Source of the DNA: Nitrococcus mobilis Nb-231 | Lineage (GTDB): Bacteria; Pseudomonadota; Gammaproteobacteria; Nitrococcales; Nitrococcaceae | Reading direction: 5' to 3' | Length of the DNA: 64,000 nt | Assembly (NCBI RefSeq): GCF_000153205.1 | Contig: NZ_CH672427.1 | Location: 1,744,826 to 1,808,825, forward strand | Shown: piece by piece, positions 9,412-19,321 of the stretch | Layout: each line of letters opens with the position of its first letter | Position numbering within the stretch: the stretch's first letter is position 1 | Notes under the pieces: model-generated | What the model saw: only the letters and a program-made list of their open reading frames with translations | Told to the model about the DNA's origin: nothing | Databases searched by the model: none | Made by a program: the position numbers and the translations under genes

Positions 9412-10822
9412 CTATCGGGCACCTTTACCCCACAGAACCACCTCCACAGTTTGGAATAGAATATTAAGATCGAACAGCAGATTGTGGTTTTTGGCGTAAT
9501 AGAGATCGTACTGCAACTTCTCGAAAGCATCACGCTCTGAAGCACCATAAGGGTAGCGCACCTGCGCCCAACCGGTTAACCCAGGCTTCACCCGATGTCG
9601 CTCGGCATAGTACGGAAATCGAGCCGACAATGTGGACACAAACTGCGGCCGCTCCGGGCGCGGTCCGACGAAGCTCATTCTACCGGAGAACACATTAAAA
9701 ATCTGCGGCAGCTCATCAATCCGGTATTTGCGGATAAGAAGTTTCCTGACCCACCCGAGTGATCCGCGAATCACATTTGGATGCCCAGCGGGGTTTGCCG
9801 TCGCTCTCGGCATCAACCTGCATACTGCGGAACTTCAGAAGCTCAAAGGGGATCCCCTCTTCGCCGATGCGCATCTGCCGGTACAGCACCGGCCCACGCC
9901 CGCCGCTCTCCAGCCAGATAGCCAACGCGGCAACAACCATGACGGGTGCCGTGGCAATCAGCAACATGAGGCTGGCGGCGATATCGAACAGCCGCTTACC
10001 CCACCGCCGCAGCAGCCGCCGATTGAAACCCGGAGAGAATATCAGCCAGCCGGCATCCAGAGCATCCAGCTTGAGCAACCCCAACTCCTGCTCGATAAAC
10101 GTGGCGAGCTCTACGACATCGACCCCCCCGGTACGGCATTCCAGAAGCTGTTCCATAGGCAGGCCCACGCGCCTATCGTCTACGGCAATGACCACCTGAT
10201 CCACATGGTGGCGCGCGGCATACCGCGGAAGCGGCTGATCCAGGGAAACACAACGCCTGTCTGGCACGACCACCGCCTCTCCCGGCATCTGAACGAAACC
10301 GACGAAGCTTACACCGATGAAATCCGTGGAGCGGCGGAATGACAAGATGTGGCTCGCTCGGTTGCCGGCGCCCAACACCAAGACACGGCGGCGATTATTG
10401 CCTTGGCGCAGAAGACGCAAGTAGCCCGCGCGCAAGGTTCCAAGTGCAACCAACGCAACGAGCAGCGAGAGGCCAAATACGCCCCGCCCCAAATAAAGAG
10501 AGGGAAACGTATAGAACAACAACATCATGAGGATGCCTGCCAAGCTCAGCGCGATTACGAGACGCACCAGCACACCGGGGAAGTTATCCCGGAGTCTTTG
10601 ATTATATAATCCAACCGCAACCAGACAGGCCACGCCGATCAGTGCGAAGCTCAACGCCCTCGGCCAAATAGGTGTCAACTCGTCCACGGACGCCACGCTC
10701 AGATCGCCGAACCGGATCAGCGTGCCAACATACAGCGATGCCCCCAACAACAACGGTTCAATGATAACTAGGATGGGTAGCAGGCGCCGATGGTAATTTC
10801 CCACTATCCTTTCCAGAATCAT
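9412..10822 (-). pseudogene. XrtA-system undecaprenyl-phosphate sugar transferase, interrupted by a +1 frameshift
   Basis: This is the initiating glycosyltransferase of the EPS locus (TIGR03013-like bacterial sugar transferase). The first part runs from the ATG at 10822 with several membrane helices, a CoA-binding-like middle and the catalytic start KRLFDIAASLMLLIATAPVM and ELLKFRSMQVDAESDG. That frame then derails after DSRITRVG near 9750 and stops. The rest of the domain continues in another frame (KLLIRKYRIDELPQIFNV, MSFVGPRPERP, VKPGLTGWAQVRYPYGA) and ends at 9412. Removing one G in the GG pair at about 9745-9746 would restore a single frame reading VGQKLLIRKYRIDELPQ. It is either a real inactivation or a sequencing error. 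Confidence 0.85.
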
Positions 10823-11166
10823 GCCTTCACTGTCTCCACTGTCTCCACCTCGCCACAAAGCCCCCAACCCAGAGCCACCCTCAGCCAACGGATTCAAACA
10901 CCCAGGCCGCGCGCGTTAGTCCAATGATCAGTATCCTCACGCGCTTTGTGTCGCGACGTCACAGTTGTATCAATGAGCATAGCTCATTTTACTGCCGTTG
11001 CTGAACACAAAATGTCGCTGTTTGATGACATCCACTCAACAAACAGGGCCCCACCGCATTTGCATGCGCTAGCCCACCTCCAAACGTTGCATGCCGTCGT
11101 TTAATGACGACAGATTTTCCTAGTTTAATTTTATAAGCTTCTGAAAAATAATGTGGATATTTTTAT
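10823..11166. other. Divergent intergenic region between sugar transferase and acyltransferase
   Basis: About 340 bases without a gene, AT-rich towards its right end (about 11115-11165). It separates the minus-strand EPS genes from the plus-strand acyltransferase, so it should hold promoters for both. On the right it ends in the sigma-54 element described separately. No such element is seen for the minus strand. Confidence 0.5.
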
Positions 11167-11183
11167 TGGCATAGTCTCTGCTA
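11167..11183 (+). promoter_or_regulatory. Sigma-54 (-24/-12) promoter for the first acyltransferase
   Basis: The sequence TGGCATAGTCTCTGCTA has GG and GC separated by exactly ten bases and matches the -24/-12 consensus (TGGCAC...TTGCW) at nearly all informative places. The GTG start of the acyltransferase lies 25 bases downstream. It is almost identical in design to the element before the PEP-CTERM gene, which supports control by PrsR. Confidence 0.78.
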
Positions 11184-11207
11184 ATACGGAACGAGTCTCG
11201 GCGCTCA

Positions 11208-11999
11208 GTGAATACCGATTTTGACAATAAATTTTCCACACGGAAAGTGAATCAATCCACATTTTATTATGAAAGAAATGAATCAATGCTAAAGAAACAC
11301 TACGCAGTATATATTGCTGATACGGGCCTAGCGCGCACTATCCACCACCACCTTCGCTACCGCGTCTATTGTGAGCGCAAGCAGTACGAAAATCCCATCG
11401 ACGCCACAATTCCAGAGGAACACGACAGCCATGATGCTTTCGCCACTCACTTCATTGTACGCAATGGCGGAAACTGGCAAGGAACCGCACGGCTGATCAT
11501 GAGTACACGCACACAACTCCCCGTGCAGAAGATGGGCGCACTCTACCCACAGGCAGAGCAGCAGCTCCTCAGATTACCGGTTGCCGAAGTATCCCGCCTA
11601 GCCGCGCTGCGCAGCGCCTGCCGATGGTCACCGAGCAACCGGCATTTATTACAAGCGACCATAACCGGGCTGCTCGACTACAGCCACCGGCGTAGCATTG
11701 AGCATCTGATTTTCCTGATTTCGCCCGGGCTGGCGCGTATTCTTGCGCGCATAGGCGTGCCGATGGAGGAATGCGGACCGAGCGTAGAACACAGAGGACA
11801 GCGCCAAGCGTTCAGCGCCTCAGTTGCACAGGCCATTGAAAATATCCCCTGGGTTCGCCGAAACCTAAAGGCCGGGCGCTGCTGCCACTACTTCTCGGAG
11901 TCTACGTTTGCTCATGCAGATAATGAGTCTTGGGTCACTGGCGCTGCGCTCGAGGGAACAGCCGGCTTGGCTCATCAGCAGGCCGCACCGGCAATGTGA
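11208..11999 (+). CDS. PEP-CTERM/exosortase-associated acyltransferase (N-acyl amino acid synthase-like), copy 1
   Basis: A 263-residue member of the GNAT-like acyltransferase family linked to exosortases, whose tested relatives make long-chain N-acyl amino acids. It shows the family N-terminal motif LRYRVYCERKQYENP, a DAFATHFIVRNGG segment, the EVSRLAAL stretch and a C-terminal half similar to the second copy (GVPMEECGPSVEHRGQRQAF beside HFPPIAPLVEHHGLRRP there). The GTG at 11208 sits just downstream of a sigma-54 promoter; an ATG at 11286 is an alternative start and would give a shorter N-terminus. It stands before the desaturase gene, separated by about 530 bases. Substrates cannot be told from sequence. 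Confidence 0.82.
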   Translation: MNTDFDNKFSTRKVNQSTFYYERNESMLKKHYAVYIADTGLARTIHHHLRYRVYCERKQYENPIDATIPEEHDSHDAFATHFIVRNGGNWQGTARLIMSTRTQLPVQKMGALYPQAEQQLLRLPVAEVSRLAALRSACRWSPSNRHLLQATITGLLDYSHRRSIEHLIFLISPGLARILARIGVPMEECGPSVEHRGQRQAFSASVAQAIENIPWVRRNLKAGRCCHYFSESTFAHADNESWVTGAALEGTAGLAHQQAAPAM

Positions 12000-12527
12000 T
12001 TATCTTGAGTCGCCGAGATGAGCCGGCACCGAAGCGGCAACACGGTCACGTTTCCGGGGTCCGAACCCGAATGGCACAGTCAAACAGTCCACTCTGGAGC
12101 GACGCACGGGACAGCGGCTCACGAACAGGAAACGTAACGGATACGGGACACTAAACGCTCACTAGCGCGCCGGCTGCTCAGGAAAACACCTCGTCCCCAG
12201 CAATTCCCGGCGATTGTCATAAGCATTTTAGAATCAAAATACTTATATTATTTGAAGTTTCTTGCAACATAAGCTATTTCAGTGGGGTGTCTCGCATGGT
12301 CGCGCCTCTGCCAAGAATACGCCAGGATCTGCCCATACCGGAGTTGCTGCATACGGTGTGCAAGCGCTTTGAGGCAATCGATGATCGGCAAAGCCGTCCC
12401 AACGGCATCCGTTACCCCCTCTGGGGGTTCATACCTCCCCTGGAAACCGATGTAGGATACAGCTTCTAGAGTTTCTCCGATCAACACAGGCTTTGCCGCC
12501 GCTATCGAACTTAAGGGGTGGTATCCG
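12000..12527. other. Intergenic region before the desaturase gene
   Basis: About 530 bases without a convincing gene. A short AT-rich stretch lies at about 12225-12265 and an AAGGGGTGG ribosome site stands just before the desaturase start. I see no -24/-12 element and no strong terminator. Confidence 0.45.
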
Positions 12528-13514
12528 ATGCACTTGGCAAAACTGCTCCCGGTGGCAGTCAAGGAAGATAAGTCCAGGCTCCCGCCGCAATTGCTAGAGA
12601 AGCTGAAGCCACTCAAGACACGCCGACCGGGGCGTTTCCTGCTGGAACTCGTTGGTGCCTGGCTGGTGATATTCTCCGTTATCGCTCTCGCCGTGCATCT
12701 CGATCACTGGCTTATGACCGTGACAGCCATACTGCTCGTAGCCACTCGGCAGAATATCCTCGGCCTACTAGTACATGATCAGGCCCACTGCACCGGTTTT
12801 AAGCCCTACCCGGGCGACATTATTGCAAACCTGTTCGCGGCCTATCCCTTGATGGTTCTCACGGTAGAAGGCTACTCCAGGATTCACCTGACTCACCACG
12901 CAAAATATTTTACTGAGCAGGATCCCGACCATATTCGCAAGTCCGGGGAAGAATGGAACTACCCGATGCGGACAGCTCAGTTCCTGAAAATACTGGGGGG
13001 AGACTTACTTGGTCTGAATGCCATCAAACTGATCAAGGGCAAACAGGCAGCACCCAAGGGCAGGGTCTTTGTCAGGCAGAATCGAGTGCCCCGATGGTTG
13101 CGCCCAGCCTATTACTTGCTGCTCGCCACTATTCTGACCGCGACAGGAACATGGGGCATTTTCCTGCTTTATTGGGTGCTACCGCTGGTCACAGTCTTCC
13201 AGCTCATCGTGCGCTGGGGGGCGGTATGCGAACACCAGTACAATAGACTGGGCGCTAGAGTCCAGGAAAACACACCGCTGATCACCATGCGCTGGTGGGA
13301 GCGGCTGTTATTGCCAAACCTTAATTTCAGCTACCACATCTACCACCATTATTTTCCCGGCATCAGTTTCAGCCAGTTGCCCAAAGTGCATGATGTTTTT
13401 GTCAGGCATGGGCTGGTCGATGACGAGGCAGTATTCCATGGCTATTGGAGTTACCTGAGGTTCATATTATCGCCCGGAACGGACAGTGATCGCGGCGAAA
13501 GTACACGACAATAA
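12528..13514 (+). CDS. Membrane fatty-acid desaturase family protein
   Basis: A 328-residue integral membrane di-iron desaturase/hydroxylase. The three histidine boxes are visible: HDQAHC (HX3H) at about 84-89, HLTHH (HX2HH) at about 121-125, and HIYHHYF (HX2HH) at about 270-276. Hydrophobic pairs lie between them. These enzymes put a double bond or hydroxyl into a fatty acyl chain or an acylated lipid using oxygen. Lying between two acyltransferases of the N-acyl amino acid synthase type, it may act on the acyl chain of that product; this is inference from position only. Confidence 0.88.
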   Translation: MHLAKLLPVAVKEDKSRLPPQLLEKLKPLKTRRPGRFLLELVGAWLVIFSVIALAVHLDHWLMTVTAILLVATRQNILGLLVHDQAHCTGFKPYPGDIIANLFAAYPLMVLTVEGYSRIHLTHHAKYFTEQDPDHIRKSGEEWNYPMRTAQFLKILGGDLLGLNAIKLIKGKQAAPKGRVFVRQNRVPRWLRPAYYLLLATILTATGTWGIFLLYWVLPLVTVFQLIVRWGAVCEHQYNRLGARVQENTPLITMRWWERLLLPNLNFSYHIYHHYFPGISFSQLPKVHDVFVRHGLVDDEAVFHGYWSYLRFILSPGTDSDRGESTRQ

Positions 13515-13550
13515 GAGACAGACCCAGCCGGGTCGAACGCTCCGGATCCC

Positions 13551-14351
13551 TCATTTCACCGGCTGAGCGGTAGCCCGGGGCACAAACCGGCCTCGATCGG
13601 TGACGATTTCCCATATATCGGGGCGCTTGCACAGGATGCCGCCGACGACCGTGGTCGCTGCGGCCAAAGTCGGCCGGCGCAAGCCATGATGCTCGACCAA
13701 CGGAGCAATGGGCGGAAAATGGATACCAAAACGCTGCAGCAGCCGCAGCAGCGTGGGCTCCATGACCGCGAACCAATGGGTAATGTCTTGGTCGACGGAC
13801 ATACGAACGATCGCGGCAAATAACCCCAAGGTTATGTGCGGGAACCCGCGTCTTCGACTATCCGGCCCCTGCGCATCTGAGTAAACGGCTTGCGCGCTGA
13901 CACCGGAGACCGTTTCGGCTTCCCCGAGGCGGCGCCGGAACGCTTTGGACACGGCGAGCCGGGAGATCTCGGCCACCTTGTGCCGGTCGAGATCGGCGAT
14001 CCAGGGTTTGGCCTCCTCATAGAGGCTGTTCGTGCAGGCCTGCTCGAGCGGAAATGCCGTTTCGGGGTGGCGACGGTCCGGCAAAACCAGCCGGACGGCG
14101 GCCGCACAATCGCCAGTGCGCTTGTGGCGAACCAGCGTGTGGACGGCTCGGGCGTCGTACTCATCCCACTCCCTGCCATCGAGATGCTCCTGTGGGTTTT
14201 CAAAGGGATGCTCGACACAATAGACTTGATAACGCAATGCGAATACTTCATCAAGCAGCGCGCTCGTATCCGCTGGAATGATCTCGAAGTAATTATGGAA
14301 TGCGCGATAAACTTCGCTCGGTGGATTCGTGGCAGAGCCTTCTAGCTGCAT
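13551..14351 (-). CDS. PEP-CTERM/exosortase-associated acyltransferase (N-acyl amino acid synthase), copy 2
   Basis: A 266-residue protein that fits the exosortase-linked acyltransferase family (TIGR03694-like) very well: FHNYFEIIPADTSALLDEVF, then LRYQVYCVEHPFENPQEH, AAVRLVLPD and AEISRLAVSKAFRRR. It is the more canonical of the two copies here. Members tested elsewhere make long-chain N-acyl amino acids from acyl-ACP and an amino acid. The ATG at 14351 is preceded by AGGAAG and is preferred over an upstream start at 14405. It converges with the desaturase gene (36-base gap). Its upstream region is cut by the IS66-type insertion at 14535, so its promoter may be affected. Confidence 0.9.
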   Translation of the reverse strand: MQLEGSATNPPSEVYRAFHNYFEIIPADTSALLDEVFALRYQVYCVEHPFENPQEHLDGREWDEYDARAVHTLVRHKRTGDCAAAVRLVLPDRRHPETAFPLEQACTNSLYEEAKPWIADLDRHKVAEISRLAVSKAFRRRLGEAETVSGVSAQAVYSDAQGPDSRRRGFPHITLGLFAAIVRMSVDQDITHWFAVMEPTLLRLLQRFGIHFPPIAPLVEHHGLRRPTLAAATTVVGGILCKRPDIWEIVTDRGRFVPRATAQPVK

Positions 14352-14534
14352 AAACGGCTTCCTACTACCAAGGTTGGCTAAAAGCGGGGCAGACACCACG
14401 CCCATTATGTCATGTGCATCCGGTCAGCTACCGAGAGCTTCCCATGTCACAAACAATAACGACCGCAAAGCAGTGCGTTTGAGACCCACCTCTAAGAATG
14501 AAAGAAAACAGGTTCTATTGTCTTAGAAGCTGTC

Positions 14535-16527
14535 GTAACTTCTCATTAACCCCTGGTACAGAAGTGTCAAAAAGGGGTTCCGGGGGCTGGACATACTTCG
14601 CCGATCGTGCGTGACTGCGAAGCATGAGCACGAGCGGTCCTCGCAAGCTTCCTCAGATCAGCGACTTTCCGCCGCAGGAGGTCACCCCGGCGGTCCTGCT
14701 GCTGGAGATCTGCTATCAGCTGCATGAGGAGAACCAGGCGCTGCGCGATGAGATCGCGCGCTTGAAAGGCGGCAACCCGAAGCCGCCGATCAAAGCCTCG
14801 AAGCTGGAGAGCGCGGAACAAGATGCCGAGAGGCACAAGGACAAACGCCGAGGTAAGCACAAACGCAGCAAGACCCAGCGCCTCGAGATCCACGATGAGA
14901 TCGTGGTCGCGCCCGTGCCGGCACCGCCTGCGGGCAGCCGGTTCAAGGGCTACGATGAGTTCACCGTCCAGGATCTGCACATCGGCGCACACAACACCCG
15001 CTATCGGCTCGAACGTTGGGTGACGCCACAGGGCGAGATGCTGCGTGGGCCGCTGCCGGTGCAGCTCGGTGGCGGACACTTCGGGCCGCGGCTGCGCGCG
15101 TTCATCCTCTATCAGTACCACCATGCCCACGTCACCCAGCCGCTGCTGCGCGAGCAGCTCGGCGAATGGGGCATCGAGATTTCCGCCGGCTAGCTCAATT
15201 GGCTCATCACCGAGCCGCACGCGGCCTTTCACACCGAGAAGGAGGCGCTGCTGCGCGTCGCCCTGCAATGCAGCAAGTTCGTCCATGTCGACGACACCGG
15301 CGCCCGTCACCAGGGTCGCAACGGCTTCTGCACCCACATCGGCAATGAGCTGTTCGCCTTCTTCGCGAGCACGGCCTCCAAGAGCCGCATCAACTTCCTC
15401 GAGCTGCTGCACGCTGGCGACGAACGTTACCTTATCAACGATAAGGCGCATGCTTACATGCTCGCCCAAGGGCTGCCACAGGCGCCGTTGGCGAAGCTCG
15501 CAGCGCTCGAGCCGAGTGCGATCGAGGATTACGCCGCGTGGCAGACTACGCTCAAGCGCCTTGGGATCAGCAACGAACGCCATGTGCGCATCGTCACCGA
15601 GGGCGCCCTGCTCGGTGCGGTGATCGCCACCGGGATCAACCCCGAGCGGGTCATCGTCAGCGACGACGCCGGACAGTTCAATGTCCTGACTCACGCGCTG
15701 TGCTGGATCCATGTTGAGCGCGGCATCCAGAAACTGCTCGGCTTCAACGCCGATCAGCGCGCCGCACTCGCCTGGGCGCGTAGCGAGCTCTGGGCGATCT
15801 ATCAGGCGCTCAAAGCCCATAAGGCCGAGCCGAACGCCACGGCACGTGGTGCGATCGAGGCCCGGTTCGAGGCGCTGTGCACCACCAAGACCTGCTTCGA
15901 GAGTCTTAACCGCGCGCTCGAGCGCTTGCATAACAGTGGTGCCGAGTTGCTGCGCGCCCTCGATCGCCCCGAGATCGCGCTGCACAACAATCTCGCCGAA
16001 CGCGACATCCGCGAGTACGTCAAAAGGCGTAACAGCGGCTCGACCCGCAGCGCCGCCGGCCGGCGCTGCCGCGATACCTTCGCCAGTCTCGAAAAGACCT
16101 GCCGCAAGCATGGCCTCTCGTTCTGGGCCTATCTGCTCGACCGGCTCGCCGGCGCCAGCACAATCCCGTGGCTGCCGAGCGCGATCTTCGGCGCACACAG
16201 CGAGCCTGCTGCGATCAACTACGCACATCCCTCGGCCGGCCCCTGAAGCCGTGCGCTTGCCCAGCCGCGTTACGGTTATCGGTCCGCGCGCCTAGAGACC
16301 TTCGTCGAGCGGCCGCGCTTGCGCGGCGCCGCCGACCAAGCCGCGAACTGGCATCGAGTCGGTGAGATCCCAGGGTCGGGGCAAGCTCGACGTCCATCAA
16401 ATGCCGAGACTAAACACCTAAGAAAGCCGTCTGGGTCTATCCCTTACGGCGCGAGTTCCGGTGCATCATGTGCGCAGTGGAGCTCAGTACCTAAGCGTCG
16501 GCACGCCCGGGGTTAATAAGAAGTTAC
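14535..16527 (+). mobile_element. IS66-family insertion sequence (ISBst12-type), 1993 bp
   Basis: The ends are inverted repeats: the left end starts GTAACTTCTCATTAACCCC and the right end, read inwards, starts GTAACTTCTTATTAACCCC. The 8-bp target AAGCTGTC is repeated exactly on both sides (14527-14534 and 16528-16535), the duplication length typical of IS66. Only a TnpC-like gene is present and no tnpA/tnpB, as in the ISBst12 subgroup. It landed inside the left end of an older IS5-type fragment. Confidence 0.92.
14624..16246 (+). pseudogene. IS66-family transposase (TnpC-like) with an in-frame amber stop
   Basis: The frame codes for about 540 residues with a single TAG at 15191-15193, after the segment IEISAG. 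Coding similarity goes straight on in the same frame (LNWLITEPHAAFHTEKEALL). The likely ancestral codon is CAG (Gln), changed by one C-to-T step. The DDE residues are still visible: VHVDDTGA, VSDDAGQFN and NNLAERDIR, followed by the basic tail of the family. The N-terminus has a leucine-rich coiled segment and a basic linker. Unless the stop is read through, no full transposase is made. A 553-codon frame on the opposite strand is only a GC-rich shadow. Confidence 0.9.
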
Positions 16528-16591
16528 AAGCTGTCTTGTTAAAACGCTGTTATTTATCATATGAATATATTTAAATCTCACACAAGGGATC
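16528..16591 (+). repeat. Left end of an IS5-type element (copy A)
   Basis: About 64 bases that are nearly identical to 23005-23070 on the other strand. The shared piece runs from AAGCTGTCTTGTTAAAAC through a start codon at 16561 to the first codons MNIFKSHTRD of a transposase. It then breaks off into the truncated gene next door. In copy B the same N-terminus continues into an IS5-type transposase, which shows what this is. Confidence 0.75.
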
Positions 16592-16950
16592 CGCAACGCC
16601 CCGGCTTTCCCCTGCGTTTTGCCGAGGAAGAGCACCCCTTCCTCACCCTGGAACACCGTGAGGTAGCGCTGAGCGAGAGCGTCTTTGCGCTTGCCCTTCT
16701 TGAAGGGCACGACGTCGATGCCCCCTTGCCTGGCAAATCGATCTATGGCCGCCACGAAGGCTCGGCTCATCGGCGCCATCAACGACGAGGAGGCGAACGG
16801 GTACCCTCGGTGCTGGCGAAAGAAGTAGGCGATCCCGCCTTCGGTTTGCAGCATCGGCTGGTAGACGTTGAGATACATCCGATCAATGCAAGTCACTTCC
16901 AGCGTGGTGTGTTCACCGAGAACCTCAGCAACGCTTCGTGCTACGCTCAT
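16592..16950 (-). pseudogene. Truncated conserved protein of unknown function
   Basis: About 119 codons from ATG at 16950 (MSVARSVAEVLGEHTTLEV) are intact, then the frame runs into the IS5-type left end and changes to unrelated sequence. The visible part reads like a widespread conserved family (CIDRMYLNVYQPMLQTEGG, YFFRQHRGYPFASSSLM, FKKGKRKDALA, EGVLFLGKTQGKAGALR) that I recognise only as conserved and often found near mobile elements. The 3' part is lost. I do not assign a function. Confidence 0.6.
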
Positions 16951-17176
16951 CTCGGGCTCCGGCTGCATGGCCTCCCTCAGGCCCAATGAGGCCACCATCG
17001 CCTGTAGCGATCGATCACACAGTGCCCACACCGTGGCAGCGAGGCACCGGCCGGAGCCCACGCAACACCACACCTATCCGAGGGGCTACAACTCGTCGGC
17101 CTGAGGCGAAGCCTCGTTAGTGATAGCACAAGCGACACCAATGCCCCTAAGGACATATGGAATGGAGGCTTATATC

Positions 17177-19180
17177 ATGGATGAGAGGTTCGACTATCAG
17201 CTCGCCTTCTCCCGCACCGTTGGCTGGGTTACGCGGGAAGAGCAAGCAATTCTGCGCTCGAAACGGGTAGCCATCGCTGGATTGGGCGGCGTGGGCGGCA
17301 GCCACTTACTCACGTTGACTCGGCTCGGCATCGGCGCGTTCACGCTGGCAGAAATGGATCACTTCGAGCTAGAGAATTTCAACCGCCAGGCAGGGGCGTT
17401 TCTATCCACCGTGGGCCGGCCGAAGCTCGACGTCCTGAGCGGGATGGCTCAGGGCATCAACCCAGAGCTAAATATCCGCACTTTCCCCGAGGGCATCAGC
17501 GGAGAAAATCTTGACGATTTTCTGGCGAATGTTGACCTCTACGTCGACAGCCTTGATTTCTTCGAACTCGATATCCGGCGCAAAGTCTTCGCCGCCTGCG
17601 CCGAGCACGGCATCCCCGCCATCACGACGGCGCCGCTCGGCATGGGCACGGCGGTATTGGCGTTCCTGCCTGGGGGCATGACTTTCGAGCAGTATTTCCG
17701 ACTCGAGGGTCACCCCCCCGAGGAACAGTATTTGCGCTTTCTTCTCGGCCTCTCTCCAGCCAGGCTCCAGATGGGCTACCTGGTGGAGCCATCCGCGGTG
17801 GATCTCGCTGCGCACCGTGGTCCCTCGACACCTATGGCCTGTGCACTCTGCGCGGGAATCGCCGGCACCGAAGCGCTCAAAATATTGCTTAGACGCGGCC
17901 GTGTCATCATGGCGCCACACGGTTATCATTTCGATGCCTACCGCCAACGGCTGGCGCGTACTTGGCGCCCCCTCGGCAATCGCAACCCGATCCAGCAGAC
18001 GGCGCTCGCGGTCGGACGAAAACGATTCGGCCAAGCCTTGCGGGCGGAACGCCCGGTGACGACCCCGTTCTCCGAGTCCCCCACGCCGACAGCACTGCGG
18101 ATACTCGATCTCGCCCGCTGGGCGCCGAGCGGTGACAACACCCAGCCCTGGCGCTTCGAAATCATCGACGGTGATCATATCGTAGTGCATGGCCACGATA
18201 CGCATGAAGACACCGTCTACGACCTACAAGGTCATGCGAGCCAGCTTTCGCTCGGCATGCTGCTGGAGACCCTATCAATCGCAGCCACGCAATTCGGTCG
18301 CCGAGCCGAAATCATGCGCCGACAGCATCTGCCCGACAGAACACCCACCTTCGACGTCCATCTACACATGGAACCACCCCAAGCCGCCGACGTGCTTGCG
18401 CCATTCATTTGCGCCCGTACCGTTCAGCGCCGCCCCATGCGCATGCGCCCCCTGCGGCCAGATGAGCGCAAGGCGCTGGAAACAAGTCTACCTAAACCTT
18501 ACAAGGTGGTGTGGCTGGAAAGGCTCAGCAGCCGTCTGCGGGTAGCCTCGCTGCTGTCACAGAACAGCAAACTCAGGCTGACGATTCCGGAGGCCTACGA
18601 CGTTCACCAGCGAATCATCCGCTGGAACATCCGCTTCAGCGAAGACGGCATCCCGGACGCAGCCCTGGGAGTGGATATACTCACCCGGCGCCTCATGCGC
18701 GTACTGATGAAGAGCTGGAAGCGGGTCGATTTCGCCAACCGCTATCTCGCCGGCACATGGATGCCACGGCTTCAGCTCGACTGGATTCCTGGGATCGCGT
18801 GCGCGGCCCATTGCCTGATCGTTGCCGACCGTAGGCCGGCGGGAATCGACGACTTCGTCCGTGCTGGCCGCGCTATCCAACGGTTCTGGCTCACCGCGAC
18901 CCAGCTTGACCTCCGCCACCAACCCGAACTCACGCCGCTGGTGTTCTCCGAGTATGTGCGGGACGGGATAGCGTTCTCTGAGACGACGGGCTCGATGTCG
19001 TTGGCAAAGGCGGTCACGGAGCGACTGCGTCGGCTCGTCGGCGGGGAAAATGCCGAACGGGCGATCTGGATGGGACGACTCGGGGCGGGTAAGATGCCGA
19101 CGAGCCGGTCGATCCGGCGGCCGCTACAAGATTTGATGATATCATCGACAGGAACCATAGATCGGGTTAGCAAAACATAA
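17177..19180 (+). CDS. ThiF/E1-like adenylyltransferase fused to a nitroreductase domain (MoeY-like architecture)
   Basis: A 667-residue two-domain enzyme. The N-terminal half is an E1/ThiF fold: nucleotide loop GLGGVGG (35-41), acidic Asp61, the ELENFNRQ segment with Arg70, Lys83 (GRPKLDV), and a single CxxC pair (CALC) before GTEALKILL. Such domains adenylate a carboxylate. From about residue 305 a flavin nitroreductase domain follows (LDLARWAPSGDNTQPWRFEI) to near the C-terminus. Mycobacterial MoeY (Rv1355c) has the same domain order, but no molybdopterin genes are near. The ATG at 17177 has GGAGG eight bases upstream and is preferred over starts at 17120 and 17162. Its place among acyltransferases, a desaturase and a PEP-CTERM gene suggests a role in tailoring their product; that is inference. 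Confidence 0.85.
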   Translation: MDERFDYQLAFSRTVGWVTREEQAILRSKRVAIAGLGGVGGSHLLTLTRLGIGAFTLAEMDHFELENFNRQAGAFLSTVGRPKLDVLSGMAQGINPELNIRTFPEGISGENLDDFLANVDLYVDSLDFFELDIRRKVFAACAEHGIPAITTAPLGMGTAVLAFLPGGMTFEQYFRLEGHPPEEQYLRFLLGLSPARLQMGYLVEPSAVDLAAHRGPSTPMACALCAGIAGTEALKILLRRGRVIMAPHGYHFDAYRQRLARTWRPLGNRNPIQQTALAVGRKRFGQALRAERPVTTPFSESPTPTALRILDLARWAPSGDNTQPWRFEIIDGDHIVVHGHDTHEDTVYDLQGHASQLSLGMLLETLSIAATQFGRRAEIMRRQHLPDRTPTFDVHLHMEPPQAADVLAPFICARTVQRRPMRMRPLRPDERKALETSLPKPYKVVWLERLSSRLRVASLLSQNSKLRLTIPEAYDVHQRIIRWNIRFSEDGIPDAALGVDILTRRLMRVLMKSWKRVDFANRYLAGTWMPRLQLDWIPGIACAAHCLIVADRRPAGIDDFVRAGRAIQRFWLTATQLDLRHQPELTPLVFSEYVRDGIAFSETTGSMSLAKAVTERLRRLVGGENAERAIWMGRLGAGKMPTSRSIRRPLQDLMISSTGTIDRVSKT

Positions 19181-19321
19181 GCCAGCGCCTTTCTACTACC
19201 CTATCAACGCCTTTTCCGGTTCAGCCTTTTCCAAAGACGCATGAGCCTGAAAAAGGGGCGCGATTCCAGGAGAGGTGAGCCTGAAGAGCCGGGTTCTGGG
19301 ATCATCCGGAGGATGATCGTG

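Noticed and set aside
14567..16228. A 553-codon frame on the minus strand across the IS66 transposase
   Set aside because: It is antisense to a transposase whose motifs are clear on the plus strand. It has no motifs of its own and reflects GC-rich codon use.
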